A stretch of 64,000 bases of DNA from Mytilus californianus. Lineage: Eukaryota > Mollusca > Bivalvia > Mytilida > Mytilidae. The translations under genes and the position numbers were made by a program. The notes under the pieces were generated by a model. That model worked only from the letters and a program-made list of their open reading frames with translations. It did not search any database and was not told the DNA's origin. The stretch is from NCBI RefSeq assembly GCF_021869535.1, contig NW_026262599.1, forward strand, positions 1 to 64,000, given 5' to 3'. Below are positions 1-13,730 of this stretch, in pieces. The stretch's first letter is position 1; the number at the start of each line of letters is the position of its first letter.

Positions 1-3000
1 AGAATGAAGTTTTATATCAGTACCCATCAATTTGACTTATTATGATGAGTGACAGCACTTTTCTCAACACAGTTTTGGTCTCAGTGAAACATTTCTATTC
101 TTGGTGATAAAAATCAAATGTATTAATCAAAAGCTTCAAAATAGTGTAATATAACTGAAGTCTGATTGATTTTGATTTCCCTTGCTATCTTCAGTATAGG
201 GAAAACGGTACTATTTATTCTGCCATAGGCGACAATACTAACATTTTCTAAATTTACCACTTTTTATAATAAAAACCTGGACAAAACAGTTATGTGTGGT
301 GTTAGTACTTTATTACTCTGTTTTAAAAATTGAAGCCAAATAGTATCATGACCAACTTCCAACGGAGCTTGTTTATGTTATCCATGCCCACCGTCATTTT
401 GCATTAAATTTATGAAATTTTGGAAGTCTTTTCGAATAATTCTCTAGAAAATATTTCAATGGGTTTCAAAATTTATATTGTAAATATACACACTGCAGTT
501 ATTCATAGATAAATAAAAAAATATATTGTACCCTTACATCCAATCACAGCGCTCCTAAGTTGACTTCCTTCACCTGCCTTGGGTACACAAAAGGCCAACC
601 TAATGCTGGGAAAATGCAATAGTACCGTTTTCCCTATACTGTGACATAAAGATATAAAGAATTCTTATGACACCATTAATGCAATACTGGATTATTGTGA
701 AAACCTTGGCTATAATAAATTCTTGTATGTCCCCATTACTTAAAGAAACATGGATCATTTCATGTCCCCACCCCTATATGCTGGTTTACCTCTTTCTGTA
801 CTTCTTTCAGATAAGGCTTAATAAACTACCTGTATCCAATCATATCTTATCTTATTTAAAATGATTAATAAACAGTACCATTCAAACAGATAAAAATGAC
901 AGTTCCATTCAATTTGTATTCAATTTATCCAAAATTTACAACATAAGCACAAATTCAAGATTTTTTCATACTAATCTCCATTCCATGCTTTAGTATATGC
1001 CATATTGTGGTTCAAAATTTCAGAACTTGTTATAAAATCCATTATTCTGTCTTGAGATGATAAAAACAAAGATATTAGACATAATAACATTACATATTCA
1101 AAATACTCAGCTGTAAAGTTGCCTTTCTTGCCTGTATCAGTCTATGAAAAAGCTGAATTATGTCCCTTGGGAGGATTCATTTCCAACAAAAGTCCTTTCA
1201 AACAGTAGAAAATGAAAAATTATATATGCTTGATATAATAAAAGGATAGAAACTACAAAATGAAGCACTATTCAAACATTTGCTGCATGAATTGCCAAGA
1301 ATGTGATCAATTCTTTACACTGGAGAATATAAAATCTACCTAAATTTAGCCTCAATTGGGCCTCTTTTTTTCTTAGATGGACAATTTTTACACTGAAAAT
1401 GCTTCTATTATGACCAAATATTACCTTACTCCATAAACAGTACAAACTTAACCAGACAATTTCATAATCTAATATATTATGTCTTGAGAAATACCCAAGG
1501 GATACATTTAGGGAATTACACAGCAAAAAAGGCAAATATTGAAGTTAAAAATATTTGTCGCGACTTGAATTCTGGTGTTTCCAATTGAATTAATCATTGC
1601 GAAAGGTGAAAACAAATACAAAAGAACTAGAGTTAGGTCCATTTTATAAAATATAATTAATATTGAAATCCTAGAATGAAGTTTTATATCAGTACCCATC
1701 AATTTGACTTATTATGATGAGTGACAGCACTTTTCTCAACACAGTTTTGGTCTCAGTGAAACATTTCTATTCTTGGTGATAAAAATCAAATGTATTAATC
1801 AAAAGCTTCAAAATAGTGTAATATAACTGAAGTCTGATTGATTTTGATTTCCCTTGCTATCTTCAGTATAGGGAAAACGGTACTATTTATTCTGCCATAG
1901 GCGACAATACTAACATTTTCTAAATTTACCACTTTTTATAATAAAAACCTGGACAAAACAGTTATGTGTGGTGTTAGTACTTTATTACTCTGTTTTAAAA
2001 ATTGAAGCCAAATAGTATCATGACCAACTTCCAACGGAGCTTGTTTATGTTATCCATGCCCACCGTCATTTTGCATTAAATTTATGAAATTTTGGAAGTC
2101 TTTTCGAATAATTCTCTAGAAAATATTTCAATGGGTTTCAAAATTTATATTGTAAATATACACACTGCAGTTATTCATAGATAAATAAAAAAATATATTG
2201 TACCCTTACATCCAATCACAGCGCTCCTAAGTTGACTTCCTTCACCTGCCTTGGGTACACAAAAGGCCAACCTAATGCTGGGAAAATGCAATAGTACCGT
2301 TTTCCCTATACTGTGACATAAAGATATAAAGAATTCTTATGACACCATTAATGCAATACTGGATTATTGTGAAAACCTTGGCTATAATAAATTCTTGTAT
2401 GTCCCCATTACTTAAAGAAACATGGATCATTTCATGTCCCCACCCCTATATGCTGGTTTACCTCTTTCTGTACTTCTTTCAGATAAGGCTTAATAAACTA
2501 CCTGTATCCAATCATATCTTATCTTATTTAAAATGATTAATAAACAGTACCATTCAAACAGATAAAAATGACAGTTCCATTCAATTTGTATTCAATTTAT
2601 CCAAAATTTACAACATAAGCACAAATTCAAGATTTTTCATACTAATCTCCATTCCATGCTTTAGTATATGCCATATTGTGGTTCAAAATTTCAGAACTTG
2701 TTATAAAATCCATTATTCTGTCTTGAGATGATAAAAACAAAGATATTAGACATAATAACATTACATATTCAAAATACTCAGCTGTAAAGTTGCCTTTCTT
2801 GCCTGTATCAGTCTATGAAAAAGCTGAATTATGTCCCTTGGGAGGATTCATTTCCAACAAAAGTCCTTTCAAACAGTAGAAAATGAAAAATTATATATGC
2901 TTGATATAATAAAAGGATAGAAACTACAAAATGAAGCACTATTCAAACATTTGCTGCATGAATTGCCAAGAATGTGATCAATTCTTTACACTGGAGAATA

Positions 3001-6000
3001 TAAAATCCACCTAAATTTAGCCTCAATTGGGCCTCTTTTTTTCTTAGATGGACAATTTTTACACTGAAAATGCTTCTATTATGACCAAATATTACCTTAC
3101 TCCATAAACAGTACAAACTTAACCAGACAATTTCATAATCTAATATATTATGTCTTGAGAAATACCCAAGGGATACATTTAGGGAATTACACAGCAAAAA
3201 AGGCAAATATTGAAGTTAAAAATATTTGTCGCGACTTGAATTCTGGTGTTTCCAATTGAATTAATCATTGCGAAAGGTGAAAACAAATACAAAAGAACTA
3301 GAGTTAGGTCCATTTTATAAAATATAATTAATATTGAAATCCTAGAATGAAGTTTTATATCAGTACCCATCAATTTGACTTATTATGATGAGTGACAGCA
3401 CTTTTCTCAACACAGTTTTGGTCTCAGTGAAACATTTCTATTCTTGGTGATAAAAATCAAATGTATTAATCAAAAGCTTCAAAATAGTGTAATATAACTG
3501 AAGTCTGATTGATTTTGATTTCCCTTGCTATCTTCAGTATAGGGAAAACGGTACTATTTATTCTGCCATAGGCGACAATACTAACATTTTCTAAATTTAC
3601 CACTTTTTATAATAAAAACCTGGACAAAACAGTTATGTGTGGTGTTAGTACTTTATTACTCTGTTTTAAAAATTGAAGCCAAATAGTATCATGACCAACT
3701 TCCAACGGAGCTTGTTTATGTTATCCATGCCCACCGTCATTTTGCATTAAATTTATGAAATTTTGGAAGTCTTTTCGAATAATTCTCTAGAAAATATTTC
3801 AATGGGTTTCAAAATTTATATTGTAAATATACACACTGCAGTTATTCATAGATAAATAAAAAAATATATTGTACCCTTACATCCAATCACAGCGCTCCTA
3901 AGTTGACTTCCTTCACCTGCCTTGGGTACACAAAAGGCCAACCTAATGCTGGGAAAATGCAATAGTACCGTTTTCCCTATACTGTGACATAAAGATATAA
4001 AGAATTCTTATGACACCATTAATGCAATACTGGATTATTGTGAAAACCTTGGCTATAATAAATTCTTGTATGTCCCCATTACTTAAAGAAACATGGATCA
4101 TTTCATGTCCCCACCCCTATATGCTGGTTTACCTCTTTCTGTACTTCTTTCAGATAAGGCTTAATAAACTACCTGTATCCAATCATATCTTATCTTATTT
4201 AAAATGATTAATAAACAGTACCATTCAAACAGATAAAAATGACAGTTCCATTCAATTTGTATTCAATTTATCCAAAATTTACAACATAAGCACAAATTCA
4301 AGATTTTTCATACTAATCTCCATTCCATGCTTTAGTATATGCCATATTGTGGTTCAAAATTTCAGAACTTGTTATAAAATCCATTATTCTGTCTTGAGAT
4401 GATAAAAACAAAGATATTAGACATAATAACATTACATATTCAAAATACTCAGCTGTAAAGTTGCCTTTCTTGCCTGTATCAGTCTATGAAAAAGCTGAAT
4501 TATGTCCCTTGGGAGGATTCATTTCCAACAAAAGTCCTTTCAAACAGTAGAAAATGAAAAATTATATATGCTTGATATAATAAAAGGATAGAAACTACAA
4601 AATGAAGCACTATTCAAACATTTGCTGCATGAATTGCCAAGAATGTGATCAATTCTTTACACTGGAGAATATAAAATCTACCTAAATTTAGCCTCAATTG
4701 GGCCTCTTTTTTTCTTAGATGGACAATTTTTACACTGAAAATGCTTCTATTATGACCAAATATTACCTTACTCCATAAACAGTACAAACTTAACCAGACA
4801 ATTTCATAATATAATATATTATGTCTTGAGAAATACCCAAGGGATACATTTAGGGAATTACACAGCAAAAAAGGCAAATATTGAAGTTAAAAATATTTGT
4901 CGCGACTTGAATTCTGGTGTTTCCAATTGAATTAATCATTGCGAAAGGTGAAAACAAATACAAAAGAACTAGAGTTAGGTCCATTTTATAAAATATAATT
5001 AATATTGAAATCCTAGAATGAAGTTTTATATCAGTACCCATCAATTTGACTTATTATAATGAGTGACAGCACTTTTCTCAACACAGTTTTGGTCTCAGTG
5101 AAACATTTCTATTCTTGGTGATAAAAATCAAATGTATTAATCAAAAGCTTCAAAATAGTGTAATATAACTGAAGTCTGATTGATTTTGATTTCCCTTGCT
5201 ATCTTCAGTATAGGGAAAACGGTACTATTTATTCTGCCATAGGCGACAATACTAACATTTTCTAAATTTACCACTTTTTATAATAAAAACCTGGACAAAA
5301 CAGTTATGTGTGGTGTTAGTACTTTATTACTCTGTTTTAAAAATTGAAGCCAAATAGTATCATGACCAACTTCCAACGGAGCTTGTTTATGTTATCCATG
5401 CCCACCGTCATTTTGCATTAAATTTATGAAATTTTGGAAGTCTTTTCGAATAATTCTCTAGAAAATATTTCAATGGGTTTCAAAATTTATATTGTAAATA
5501 TACACACTGCAGTTATTCATAGATAAATAAAAAAATATATTGTACCCTTACATCCAATCACAGCGCTCCTAAGTTGACTTCCTTCACCTGCCTTGGGTAC
5601 ACAAAAGGCCAACCTAATGCTGGGAAAATGCAATAGTACCGTTTTCCCTATACTGTGACATAAAGATATAAAGAATTCTTATGACATCATTAATGCAATA
5701 CTGGATTATTGTGAAAACCTTGGCTATAATAAATTCTTGTATGTCCCCATTACTTAAAGAAACATGGATCATTTCATGTCCCCACCCCTATATGCTGGTT
5801 TACCTCTTTCTGTACTTCTTTCAGATAAGGCTTAATAAACTACCTGTATCCAATCATATCTTATCTTATTTAAAATGATTAATAAACAGTACCATTCAAA
5901 CAGATAAAAATGACAGTTCCATTCAATTTGTATTCAATTTATCCAAAATTTACAACATAAGCACAAATTCAAGATTTTTCATACTAATCTCCATTCCATG

Positions 6001-9000
6001 CTTTAGTATATGCCATATTGTGGTTCAAAATTTCAGAACTTGTTATAAAATCCATTATTCTGTCTTGAGATGATAAAAACAAAGATATTAGACATAATAA
6101 CATTACATATTCAAAATACTCAGCTGTAAAGTTGCCTTTCTTGCCTGTATCAGTCTATGAAAAAGCTGAATTATGTCCCTTGGGAGGATTCATTTCCAAC
6201 AAAAGTCCTTTCAAACAGTAGAAAATGAAAAATTATATATGCTTGATATAATAAAAGGATAGAAACTACAAAATGAAGCACTATTCAAACATTTGCTGCA
6301 TGAATTGCCAAGAATGTGATCAATTCTTTACACTGGAGAATATAAAATCTACCTAAATTTAGCCTCAATTGGGCCTCTTTTTTTCTTAGATGGACAATTT
6401 TTACACTGAAAATGCTTCTATTATGACCAAATATTACCTTACTCCATAAACAGTACAAACTTAACCAGACAATTTCATAATCTAATATATTATGTCTTGA
6501 GAAATACCCAAGGGATACATTTAGGGAATTACACAGCAAAAAAGGCAAATATTGAAGTTAAAAATATTTGTCGCGACTTGAATTCTGGTGTTTCCAATTG
6601 AATTAATCATTGCGAAAGGTGAAAACAAATACAAAAGAACTAGAGTTAGGTCCATTTTATAAAATATAATTAATATTGAAATCCTAGAATGAAGTTTTAT
6701 ATCAGTACCCATCAATTTGACTTATTATGATGAGTGACAGCACTTTTCTCAACACAGTTTTGGTCTCAGTGAAACATTTCTATTCTTGGTGATAAAAATC
6801 AAATGTATTAATCAAAAGCTTCAAAATAGTGTAATATAACTGAAGTCTGATTGATTTTGATTTCCCTTGCTATCTTCAGTATAGGGAAAACGGTACTATT
6901 TATTCTGCCATAGGCGACAATACTAACATTTTCTAAATTTACCACTTTTTATAATAAAAACCTGGACAAAACAGTTATGTGTGGTGTTAGTACTTTATTA
7001 CTCTGTTTTAAAAATTGAAGCCAAATAGTATCATGACCAACTTCCAACGGAGCTTGTTTATGTTATCCATGCCCACCGTCATTTTGCATTAAATTTATGA
7101 AATTTTGGAAGTCTTTTCGAATAATTCTCTAGAAAATATTTCAATGGGTTTCAAAATTTATATTGTAAATATACACACTGCAGTTATTCATAGATAAATA
7201 AAAAAATATATTGTACCCTTACATCCAATCACAGCGCTCCTAAGTTGACTTCCTTCACCTGCCTTGGGTACACAAAAGGCCAACCTAATGCTGGGAAAAT
7301 GCAATAGTACCGTTTTCCCTATACTGTGACATAAAGATATAAAGAATTCTTATGACACCATTAATGCAATACTGGATTATTGTGAAAACCTTGGCTATAA
7401 TAAATTCTTGTATGTCCCCATTACTTAAAGAAACATGGATCATTTCATGTCCCCACCCCTATATGCTGGTTTACCTCTTTCTGTACTTCTTTCAGATAAG
7501 GCTTAATAAACTACCTGTATCCAATCATATCTTATCTTATTTAAAATGATTAATAAACAGTACCATTCAAACAGATAAAAATGACAGTTCCATTCAATTT
7601 GTATTCAATTTATCCAAAATTTACAACATAAGCACAAATTCAAGATTTTTCATACTAATCTCCATTCCATGCTTTAGTATATGCCATATTGTGGTTCAAA
7701 ATTTCAGAACTTGTTATAAAATCCATTATTCTGTCTTGAGATGATAAAAACAAAGATATTAGACATAATAACATTACATATTCAAAATACTCAGCTGTAA
7801 AGTTGCCTTTCTTGCCTGTATCAGTCTATGAAAAAGCTGAATTATGTCCCTTGGGAGGATTCATTTCCAACAAAAGTCCTTTCAAACAGTAGAAAATGAA
7901 AAATTATATATGCTTGATATAATAAAAGGATAGAAACTACAAAATGAAGCACTATTCAAACATTTGCTGCATGAATTGCCAAGAATGTGATCAATTCTTT
8001 ACACTGGAGAATATAAAATCTACCTAAATTTAGCCTCAATTGGGCCTCTTTTTTTCTTAGATGGACAATTTTTACACTGAAAATGCTTCTATTATGACCA
8101 AATATTACCTTACTCCATAAACAGTACAAACTTAACCAGACAATTTCATAATCTAATATATTATGTCTTGAGAAATACCCAAGGGATACATTTAGGGAAT
8201 TACACAGCAAAAAAGGCAAATATTGAAGTTAAAAATATTTGTCGCGACTTGAATTCTGGTGTTTCCAATTGAATTAATCATTGCGAAAGGTGAAAACAAA
8301 TACAAAAGAACTAGAGTTAGGTCCATTTTATAAAATATAATTAATATTGAAATCCTAGAATGAAGTTTTATATCAGTACCCATCAATTTGACTTATTATG
8401 ATGAGTGACAGCACTTTTCTCAACACAGTTTTGGTCTCAGTGAAACATTTCTATTCTTGGTGATAAAAATCAAATGTATTAATCAAAAGCTTCAAAATAG
8501 TGTAATATAACTGAAGTCTGATTGATTTTGATTTCCCTTGCTATCTTCAGTATAGGGAAAACGGTACTATTTATTCTGCCATAGGCGACAATACTAACAT
8601 TTTCTAAATTTACCACTTTTTATAATAAAAACCTGGACAAAACAGTTATGTGTGGTGTTAGTACTTTATTACTCTGTTTTAAAAATTGAAGCCAAATAGT
8701 ATCATGACCAACTTCCAACGGAGCTTGTTTATGTTATCCATGCCCACCGTCATTTTGCATTAAATTTATGAAATTTTGGAAGTCTTTTCGAATAATTCTC
8801 TAGAAAATATTTCAATGGGTTTCAAAATTTATATTGTAAATATACACACTGCAGTTATTCATAGATAAATAAAAAAATATATTGTACCCTTACATCCAAT
8901 CACAGCGCTCCTAAGTTGACTTCCTTCACCTGCCTTGGGTACACAAAAGGCCAACCTAATGCTGGGAAAATGCAATAGTACCGTTTTCTCTATACTGTGA

Positions 9001-10665
9001 CATAAAGATATAAAGAATTCTTATGACACCATTAATGCAATACTGGATTATTGTGAAAACCTTGGCTATAATAAATTCTTGTATGTCCCCATTACTTAAA
9101 GAAACATGGATCATTTCATGTCCCCACCCCTATATGCTGGTTTACCTCTTTCTGTACTTCTTTCAGATAAGGCTTAATAAACTACCTGTATCCAATCATA
9201 TCTTATCTTATTTAAAATGATTAATAAACAGTACCATTCAAACAGATAAAAATGACAGTTCCATTCAATTTGTATTCAATTTATCCAAAATTTACAACAT
9301 AAGCACAAATTCAAGATTTTTCATACTAATCTCCATTCCATGCTTTAGTATATGCCATATTGTGGTTCAAAATTTCAGAACTTGTTATAAAATCCATTAT
9401 TCTGTCTTGAGATGATAAAAACAAAGATATTAGACATAATAACATTACATATTCAAAATACTCAGCTGTAAAGTTGCCTTTCTTGCCTGTATCAGTCTAT
9501 GAAAAAGCTGAATTATGTCCCTTGGGAGGATTCATTTCCAACAAAAGTCCTTTCAAACAGTAGAAAATGAAAAATTATATATGCTTGATATAATAAAAGG
9601 ATAGAAACTACAAAATGAAGCACTATTCAAACATTTGCTGCATGAATTGCCAAGAATGTGATCAATTCTTTACACTGGAGAATATAAAATCTACCTAAAT
9701 TTAGCCTTAATTGGGCCTCTTTTTTTCTTAGATGGACAATTTTTACACTGAAAATGCTTCTATTATGACCAAATATTACCTTACTCCATAAACAGTACAA
9801 ACTTAACCAGACAATTTCATAATCTAATATATTATGTCTTGAGAAATACCCAAGGGATACATTTAGGGAATTACACAGCAAAAAAGGCAAATATTGAAGT
9901 TAAAAATATTTGTCGCGACTTGAATTCTGGTGTTTCCAATTGAATTAATCATTGCGAAAGGTGAAAACAAATACAAAAGAACTAGAGTTAGGTCCATTTT
10001 ATAAAATATAATTAATATTGAAATCCTATAATGAAGTTTTATATCAGTACCCATCAATTTGACTTATTATGATGAGTGACAGCACTTTTCTCAACACAGT
10101 TTTGGTCTCAGTGAAACATTTCTATTCTTGGTGATAAAAATCAAATGTATTAATCAAAAGCTTCAAAATAGTGTAATATAACTGAAGTCTGATTGATTTT
10201 GATTTCCCTTGCTATCTTCAGTATAGGGAAAACGGTACTATTTATTCTGCCATAGGCGACAATACTAACATTTTCTAAATTTACCACTTTTTATAATAAA
10301 AACCTGGACAAAACAGTTATGTGTGGTGTTAGTACTTTATTACTCTGTTTTAAAAATTGAAGCCAAATAGTATCATGACCAACTTCCAACGGAGCTTGTT
10401 TATGTTATCCATGCCCACCGTCATTTTGCATTAAATTTATGAAATTTTGGAAGTCTTTTCGAATAATTCTCTAGAAAATATTTCAATGGGTTTCAAAATT
10501 TATATTGTAAATATACACACTGTAGTTATTCATAGATAAATACAAAAATATATTGTACCCTTACATCCAATCACAGCGCTCCTAAGTTGACTTCCTTCAC
10601 CTGCCTTGGGTACACAAAAGGCCAACCTAATGCTGGGAAAATGAAATAGTACCGTTTTCCCTATA
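1..10665. repeat. 1671-bp satellite array, at least 6.4 head-to-tail copies
   Basis: The same ~1671-bp unit recurs in one orientation; the first copy is 1672 bp because of one extra T in a T-run near 960. Copies differ by only a few substitutions each (for example near 3007, 4810, 5057, 5685, 9000 and 9706), so they look more than 99% identical. The 65-, 87- and 64-residue frames recur once per unit, are AT-rich, lack recognisable domains and are not credible genes. The array extends left beyond the window. Each unit has two parts: a 444-450 bp segment bounded by inverted termini and about 1.2 kb of unrecognised sequence. High identity indicates recent amplification or continuing homogenisation. 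Confidence 0.97.
192..641. mobile_element. 450-bp inverted-terminus (MITE-like) unit inside each satellite monomer
   Basis: Perfect 24-bp inverted repeats lie at 192-215 and 618-641; the core is TATAGGGAAAACGGTACTAT and its complement. Nothing inside codes for a transposase. The same unit recurs once in every 1671-bp monomer, the last at 10222-10665 (444 bp without the outer CAG/CTG). If the true ends are TAGGG...CCCTA, the flanking TA would fit a TA target duplication, but inside a tandem array this cannot be shown. The superfamily is unknown. Confidence 0.75.
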
Positions 10666-11316
10666 GGTGTTAGCATGGTAAATGTGTGTAAAATAATTTT
10701 GTGTGTTGTTTCGTGGTCAATATTTTCAAAGTGTCTAGGTTATAACAATATATGCATTTATGGATAAAACTGATTGAATTAAAAGGCTTGGGAATTTTAC
10801 AAGTTTTGCAATTTCAATGATTATTTTAAAATACATTTCTGTTTTTTGCAAGGAAGTAAATTGATCATACATAATATGCATATTAAAACATATTTATAGA
10901 ACTAGATAGAGTACAAAGGAAAATGAGATATATAACTAAAACGTAACTTAATTGAACGAAATGAATAACACTTATATTAAAGCAGAACAGGATCTATCAT
11001 ATAAAGAATAATTCATGGTGTGATTATTATCATAGGAAAAAATAAAATGAGTCAAGTGGTTCCAGCTGTTTTCTGTCCTAGTGAATCTTTTATTTTATAT
11101 AAAGAACATGTTTTCTATAAGCATGTTTTCTACCAACGTTCTGTTTGTTTTGCGTCTATAGATTAATTAATTCGCTAGACGAATTAGTAGATTTCTCGTT
11201 TAGTTTTATCATAGTTATCCAAAATATCAAATAAAACAAATTCAATATTGAAAGCGTTTGTTTGTTTTATTTCTTTCTTTCTTTTTAAACTCCACGAGTT
11301 ACAAAAATATAAGAAC
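10666..11316. other. intergenic, AT-rich
   Basis: Unique-looking AT-rich sequence to the right of the satellite. No homology to the satellite is visible after position 10665. No coding potential, RNA gene or promoter is recognised. Confidence 0.6.
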
Positions 11317-11436
11317 TATAGAATGATGATCATATATCGCGCCAGCAAAAACGGTATGATCACTTTCATCGATTTCACCAGAGGAGAAAACAGTAATTGT
11401 TTTACACGTTCACTGATTTCAGAAATGTCTTGAACA
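11317..11436 (-). pseudogene. LRAT-domain gene fragment (decayed paralogue)
   Basis: Read on the minus strand, this stretch matches the front of the LRAT module of the intact gene at 57286-58707. VQDISEIS is followed by a frame change caused by loss of about 10 bases, where intact paralogues encode the CxxC segment. The correct frame then gives VFSSGEIDESDHTVFAGAIY and DHHSI, which includes the catalytic-His region. Homology ends just after this motif, and the NCEHF half is absent. It most resembles the 473-residue paralogue (VFSSDEIDEGDH, AGAIYDHH). It is a truncated relic with no product expected. It lies 4.3 kb downstream of the 817-residue gene on the same strand, suggesting a former local tandem copy or a captured fragment. 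Confidence 0.85.
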
Positions 11437-11791
11437 TTTATCGTATATTTGAACTTCCGACATAATTTTCGCCATCTTTTGTTTGCTTGTCCTCGTTTAT
11501 AAAATATAATTAATAGAATCATAAAAAAAACATGACATCATAGATGTTTTATAATTATCTCTTTGTCTTGACATATTCGAGGATTTTAGTATCCTAATTA
11601 CATAGTACTTTTCAAAAACAAATCCGATTTCGAATGGAGACAAAAACCTGATCCAAATCAAAACCTCTGTTGCTTTGAGGACATGCGATAAAGAAATAAA
11701 AAGATTTCCGACCTCTACATATCATCTGGCTTTCGCAATGATGGGGTGTTGTCTCGCTATATTCTTACTTGACAATGTTTTCATCTTTCAT
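11437..11791. other. intergenic
   Basis: AT-rich DNA between the LRAT relic and the SINE. No further LRAT-like coding sequence is recognisable. Confidence 0.5.
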
Positions 11792-12078
11792 GGGGCCTCG
11801 GTTGCCGAGTGGTCTAAGTAGTCGAATTATCATGAAAACAAAAAGTAGTCGAACTCCTTGATCACTAGCCTTTCAACACTGAGGTTTTGAGTTCGAATCC
11901 AGCACGCAGCAGGTGCACCCGACTCCAATCTTTATTGACTAAGATAGTCAGTGTTCTAACTGGAGGTCGTTGGTTCTCTTCGGGCACTATGGCTTCCTCC
12001 AACAATAAAAATTGACTGCCAAAAAATAACACAATAGTGCTGAAATTGGCGTTAAACACCAATCAATCAATCAATCAT
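11792..12078 (+). mobile_element. tRNA-derived SINE, full length
   Basis: The head resembles a tRNA: GCCGAGTGGTCTAAGTAGT is A-box-like and GAGTTCGAATCC is a B box. The body contains the conserved blocks CGGGCACTATGGCTTCCTCC and GGCGTTAAACACC, and the 3' end is an (ATCA)n tail. A short internal duplication (the 'AGTAGTCGAA' motif repeated) splits the head. The same family occurs inverted at 59760-60019 and as a 3' fragment at 34767-34830. It would be transcribed by RNA polymerase III from the internal promoter if active. Confidence 0.88.
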
Positions 12079-12844
12079 CTCTTTTCTGAATCGGATTTTG
12101 CATACATTTAATGAATAATAGGCAATGTAGGCTACTGTACATGTGTTTGAATTTTAGATTTTATCATCTGCGAACATGGTTTACAAAATGCATTTTGATG
12201 CAAATGCAATAATTATAAATATTAAAAGTATGCAAAGGTATTTTCAATATCTTGATCATTTAGTAACTGCAAGATTATTTGATATGATATTTCGCTTTAA
12301 TGTTGCTTTCTGTAACGTAATAATAATTGATTTATTTCTGGTATTTTATATATAATAATGATTCTTTCGTAAATGAATCGGGCAAAATTCAGATTTCAGT
12401 TTTTACATTTGAACTGTGCTTGGTTATTCTTTAATGTTCTTCAAGTCAAGCATTATCAAATTTCTAACTTTACAGCATAGGACCGGGTGAATCAAACAGC
12501 ATACATGTACAAGAACATCATTAAACATTTCAAAAACAATTTATTAGAACGTAATTGTTAGCAAAATTAAATATAAAACACGAGTATTTAAAATAACATC
12601 CATGTTGGTAATAAGGAGATATGGTACACACAGAAGTAATATATTACAAACGCAAACTGCAATATGTTGTAAATAATAGTAATTTCTAATAAACACGTCC
12701 TTGGTAGAAATGAGTTATGAAAAAAAAATATTACATAACAACAAAGTTTAGAGTATTCTGTGTAAGAAAAAAACTCTATGATGATGATAACAATAAATCA
12801 GATGTAGATATGTTATATGGAACTTTAGCAGAGAGGTTGAAGGT
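12079..12844. other. intergenic
   Basis: AT-rich DNA with no recognisable gene or element. Confidence 0.5.
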
Positions 12845-13017
12845 ATCAAAGAGATATCCAACTCATAATTGGAAGACAAACTGATAACGCCATGGCAAAA
12901 AAACGATTAACGACAATGATATCAGCAAACATCTTCAAACACGAGAAAATAATAAAGACTGAGCAACACGAACCCCATCAAAAACCGGGGGTGATCTCAG
13001 GTGCTCCGGCGGGATAA
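12845..13017 (-). repeat. retroelement 3'-flank fragment (same family as 48 kb copies)
   Basis: The block with GATAACGCCATGGC, GAGCAACACGAACCCCATC and GGGGTGATCTCAGGTGCTCC aligns with the sequence at 48040-48150. There it lies immediately 3' of a decayed reverse transcriptase on the minus strand. No coding portion is left here. I recognise the block as a common bivalve dispersed repeat. Confidence 0.7.
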
Positions 13018-13654
13018 CAATAAATCATTTTCTAACTCATCAGATCTAAAAGAATAATAAAAAGTTTAATCTGACAAATCTTAATAAATTTTGAAATTGA
13101 GCGAGTGACATTCGTTGATTAAGTTGGAAAACCACCAAATAAAAAGAATTTGCCTTATGTAACAGTTTTTAGATCTGTTATAAGGTTAATGTCTCAGTTT
13201 TGTCATTGACATATATCATATCCCACATCTCCGGTTACTTATTTTCAGTTTTCTTTTTAGAGTTCACAACAGTTTAGTATCGATGAAATATTTTACAAAA
13301 TAAATATTAGAAGACGATTGTCATTTACCATCACAATTACATTGATATCTACCTTTCAGTTGTCCTTGAATATTCGTCTCATGGAAAAAAAACAACATTT
13401 TTTCGTCGTTTTGTATTTTATTTCATGGCGTTATCAATATCTCTTCTACTTGCGAACTTAAATGTCCCTTTGCTATCTTCCGCCTTGTTTTTAATAATAA
13501 AATAAACAACATGTATTTGATACCTAATTGCATTATAAAGTTTTGAATGACTAATGATTGCATGGTTTAGCTTGAGGCTATACAAGAAAATCAAATTAAC
13601 AGAAGCAGCAAATTTCAATAACACAAACTGAAAGCACAAATGCACACATGGTCA
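13018..13654. other. intergenic
   Basis: AT-rich DNA with no supported gene. The 75-residue minus-strand frame here has no recognisable features. Confidence 0.5.
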
Positions 13655-13730
13655 AAGTAAAATAACAAAAATATCAAACTCCGAGGAAAATTCAAAACGG
13701 AAAGTCCTTAAACAAATGGCAAATGAATGT
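13655..13730 (-). repeat. dispersed repeat fragment (same family as 25790-25975)
   Basis: CTCCGAGGAAAATTCAAAAC followed by GGAAAGTCC matches the complement of the block at 25900-25950. It is a short truncated copy. Confidence 0.65.

Noticed and set aside
1-1671. Hammerhead ribozyme in the 1671-bp satellite
   Set aside because: No CTGANGA box with a following stem and GAAA was found on either strand.
667-10057. Repeated 65-, 87- and 64-residue frames in the 1671-bp satellite as a multigene array
   Set aside because: They are AT-rich with no domain, they overlap on opposite strands, and they are conserved only because the whole satellite is conserved.
11792-11900. A functional tRNA-Leu/Ser gene at the SINE head
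   Set aside because: The head is followed by a SINE body and tail and contains an internal duplication that breaks the cloverleaf.
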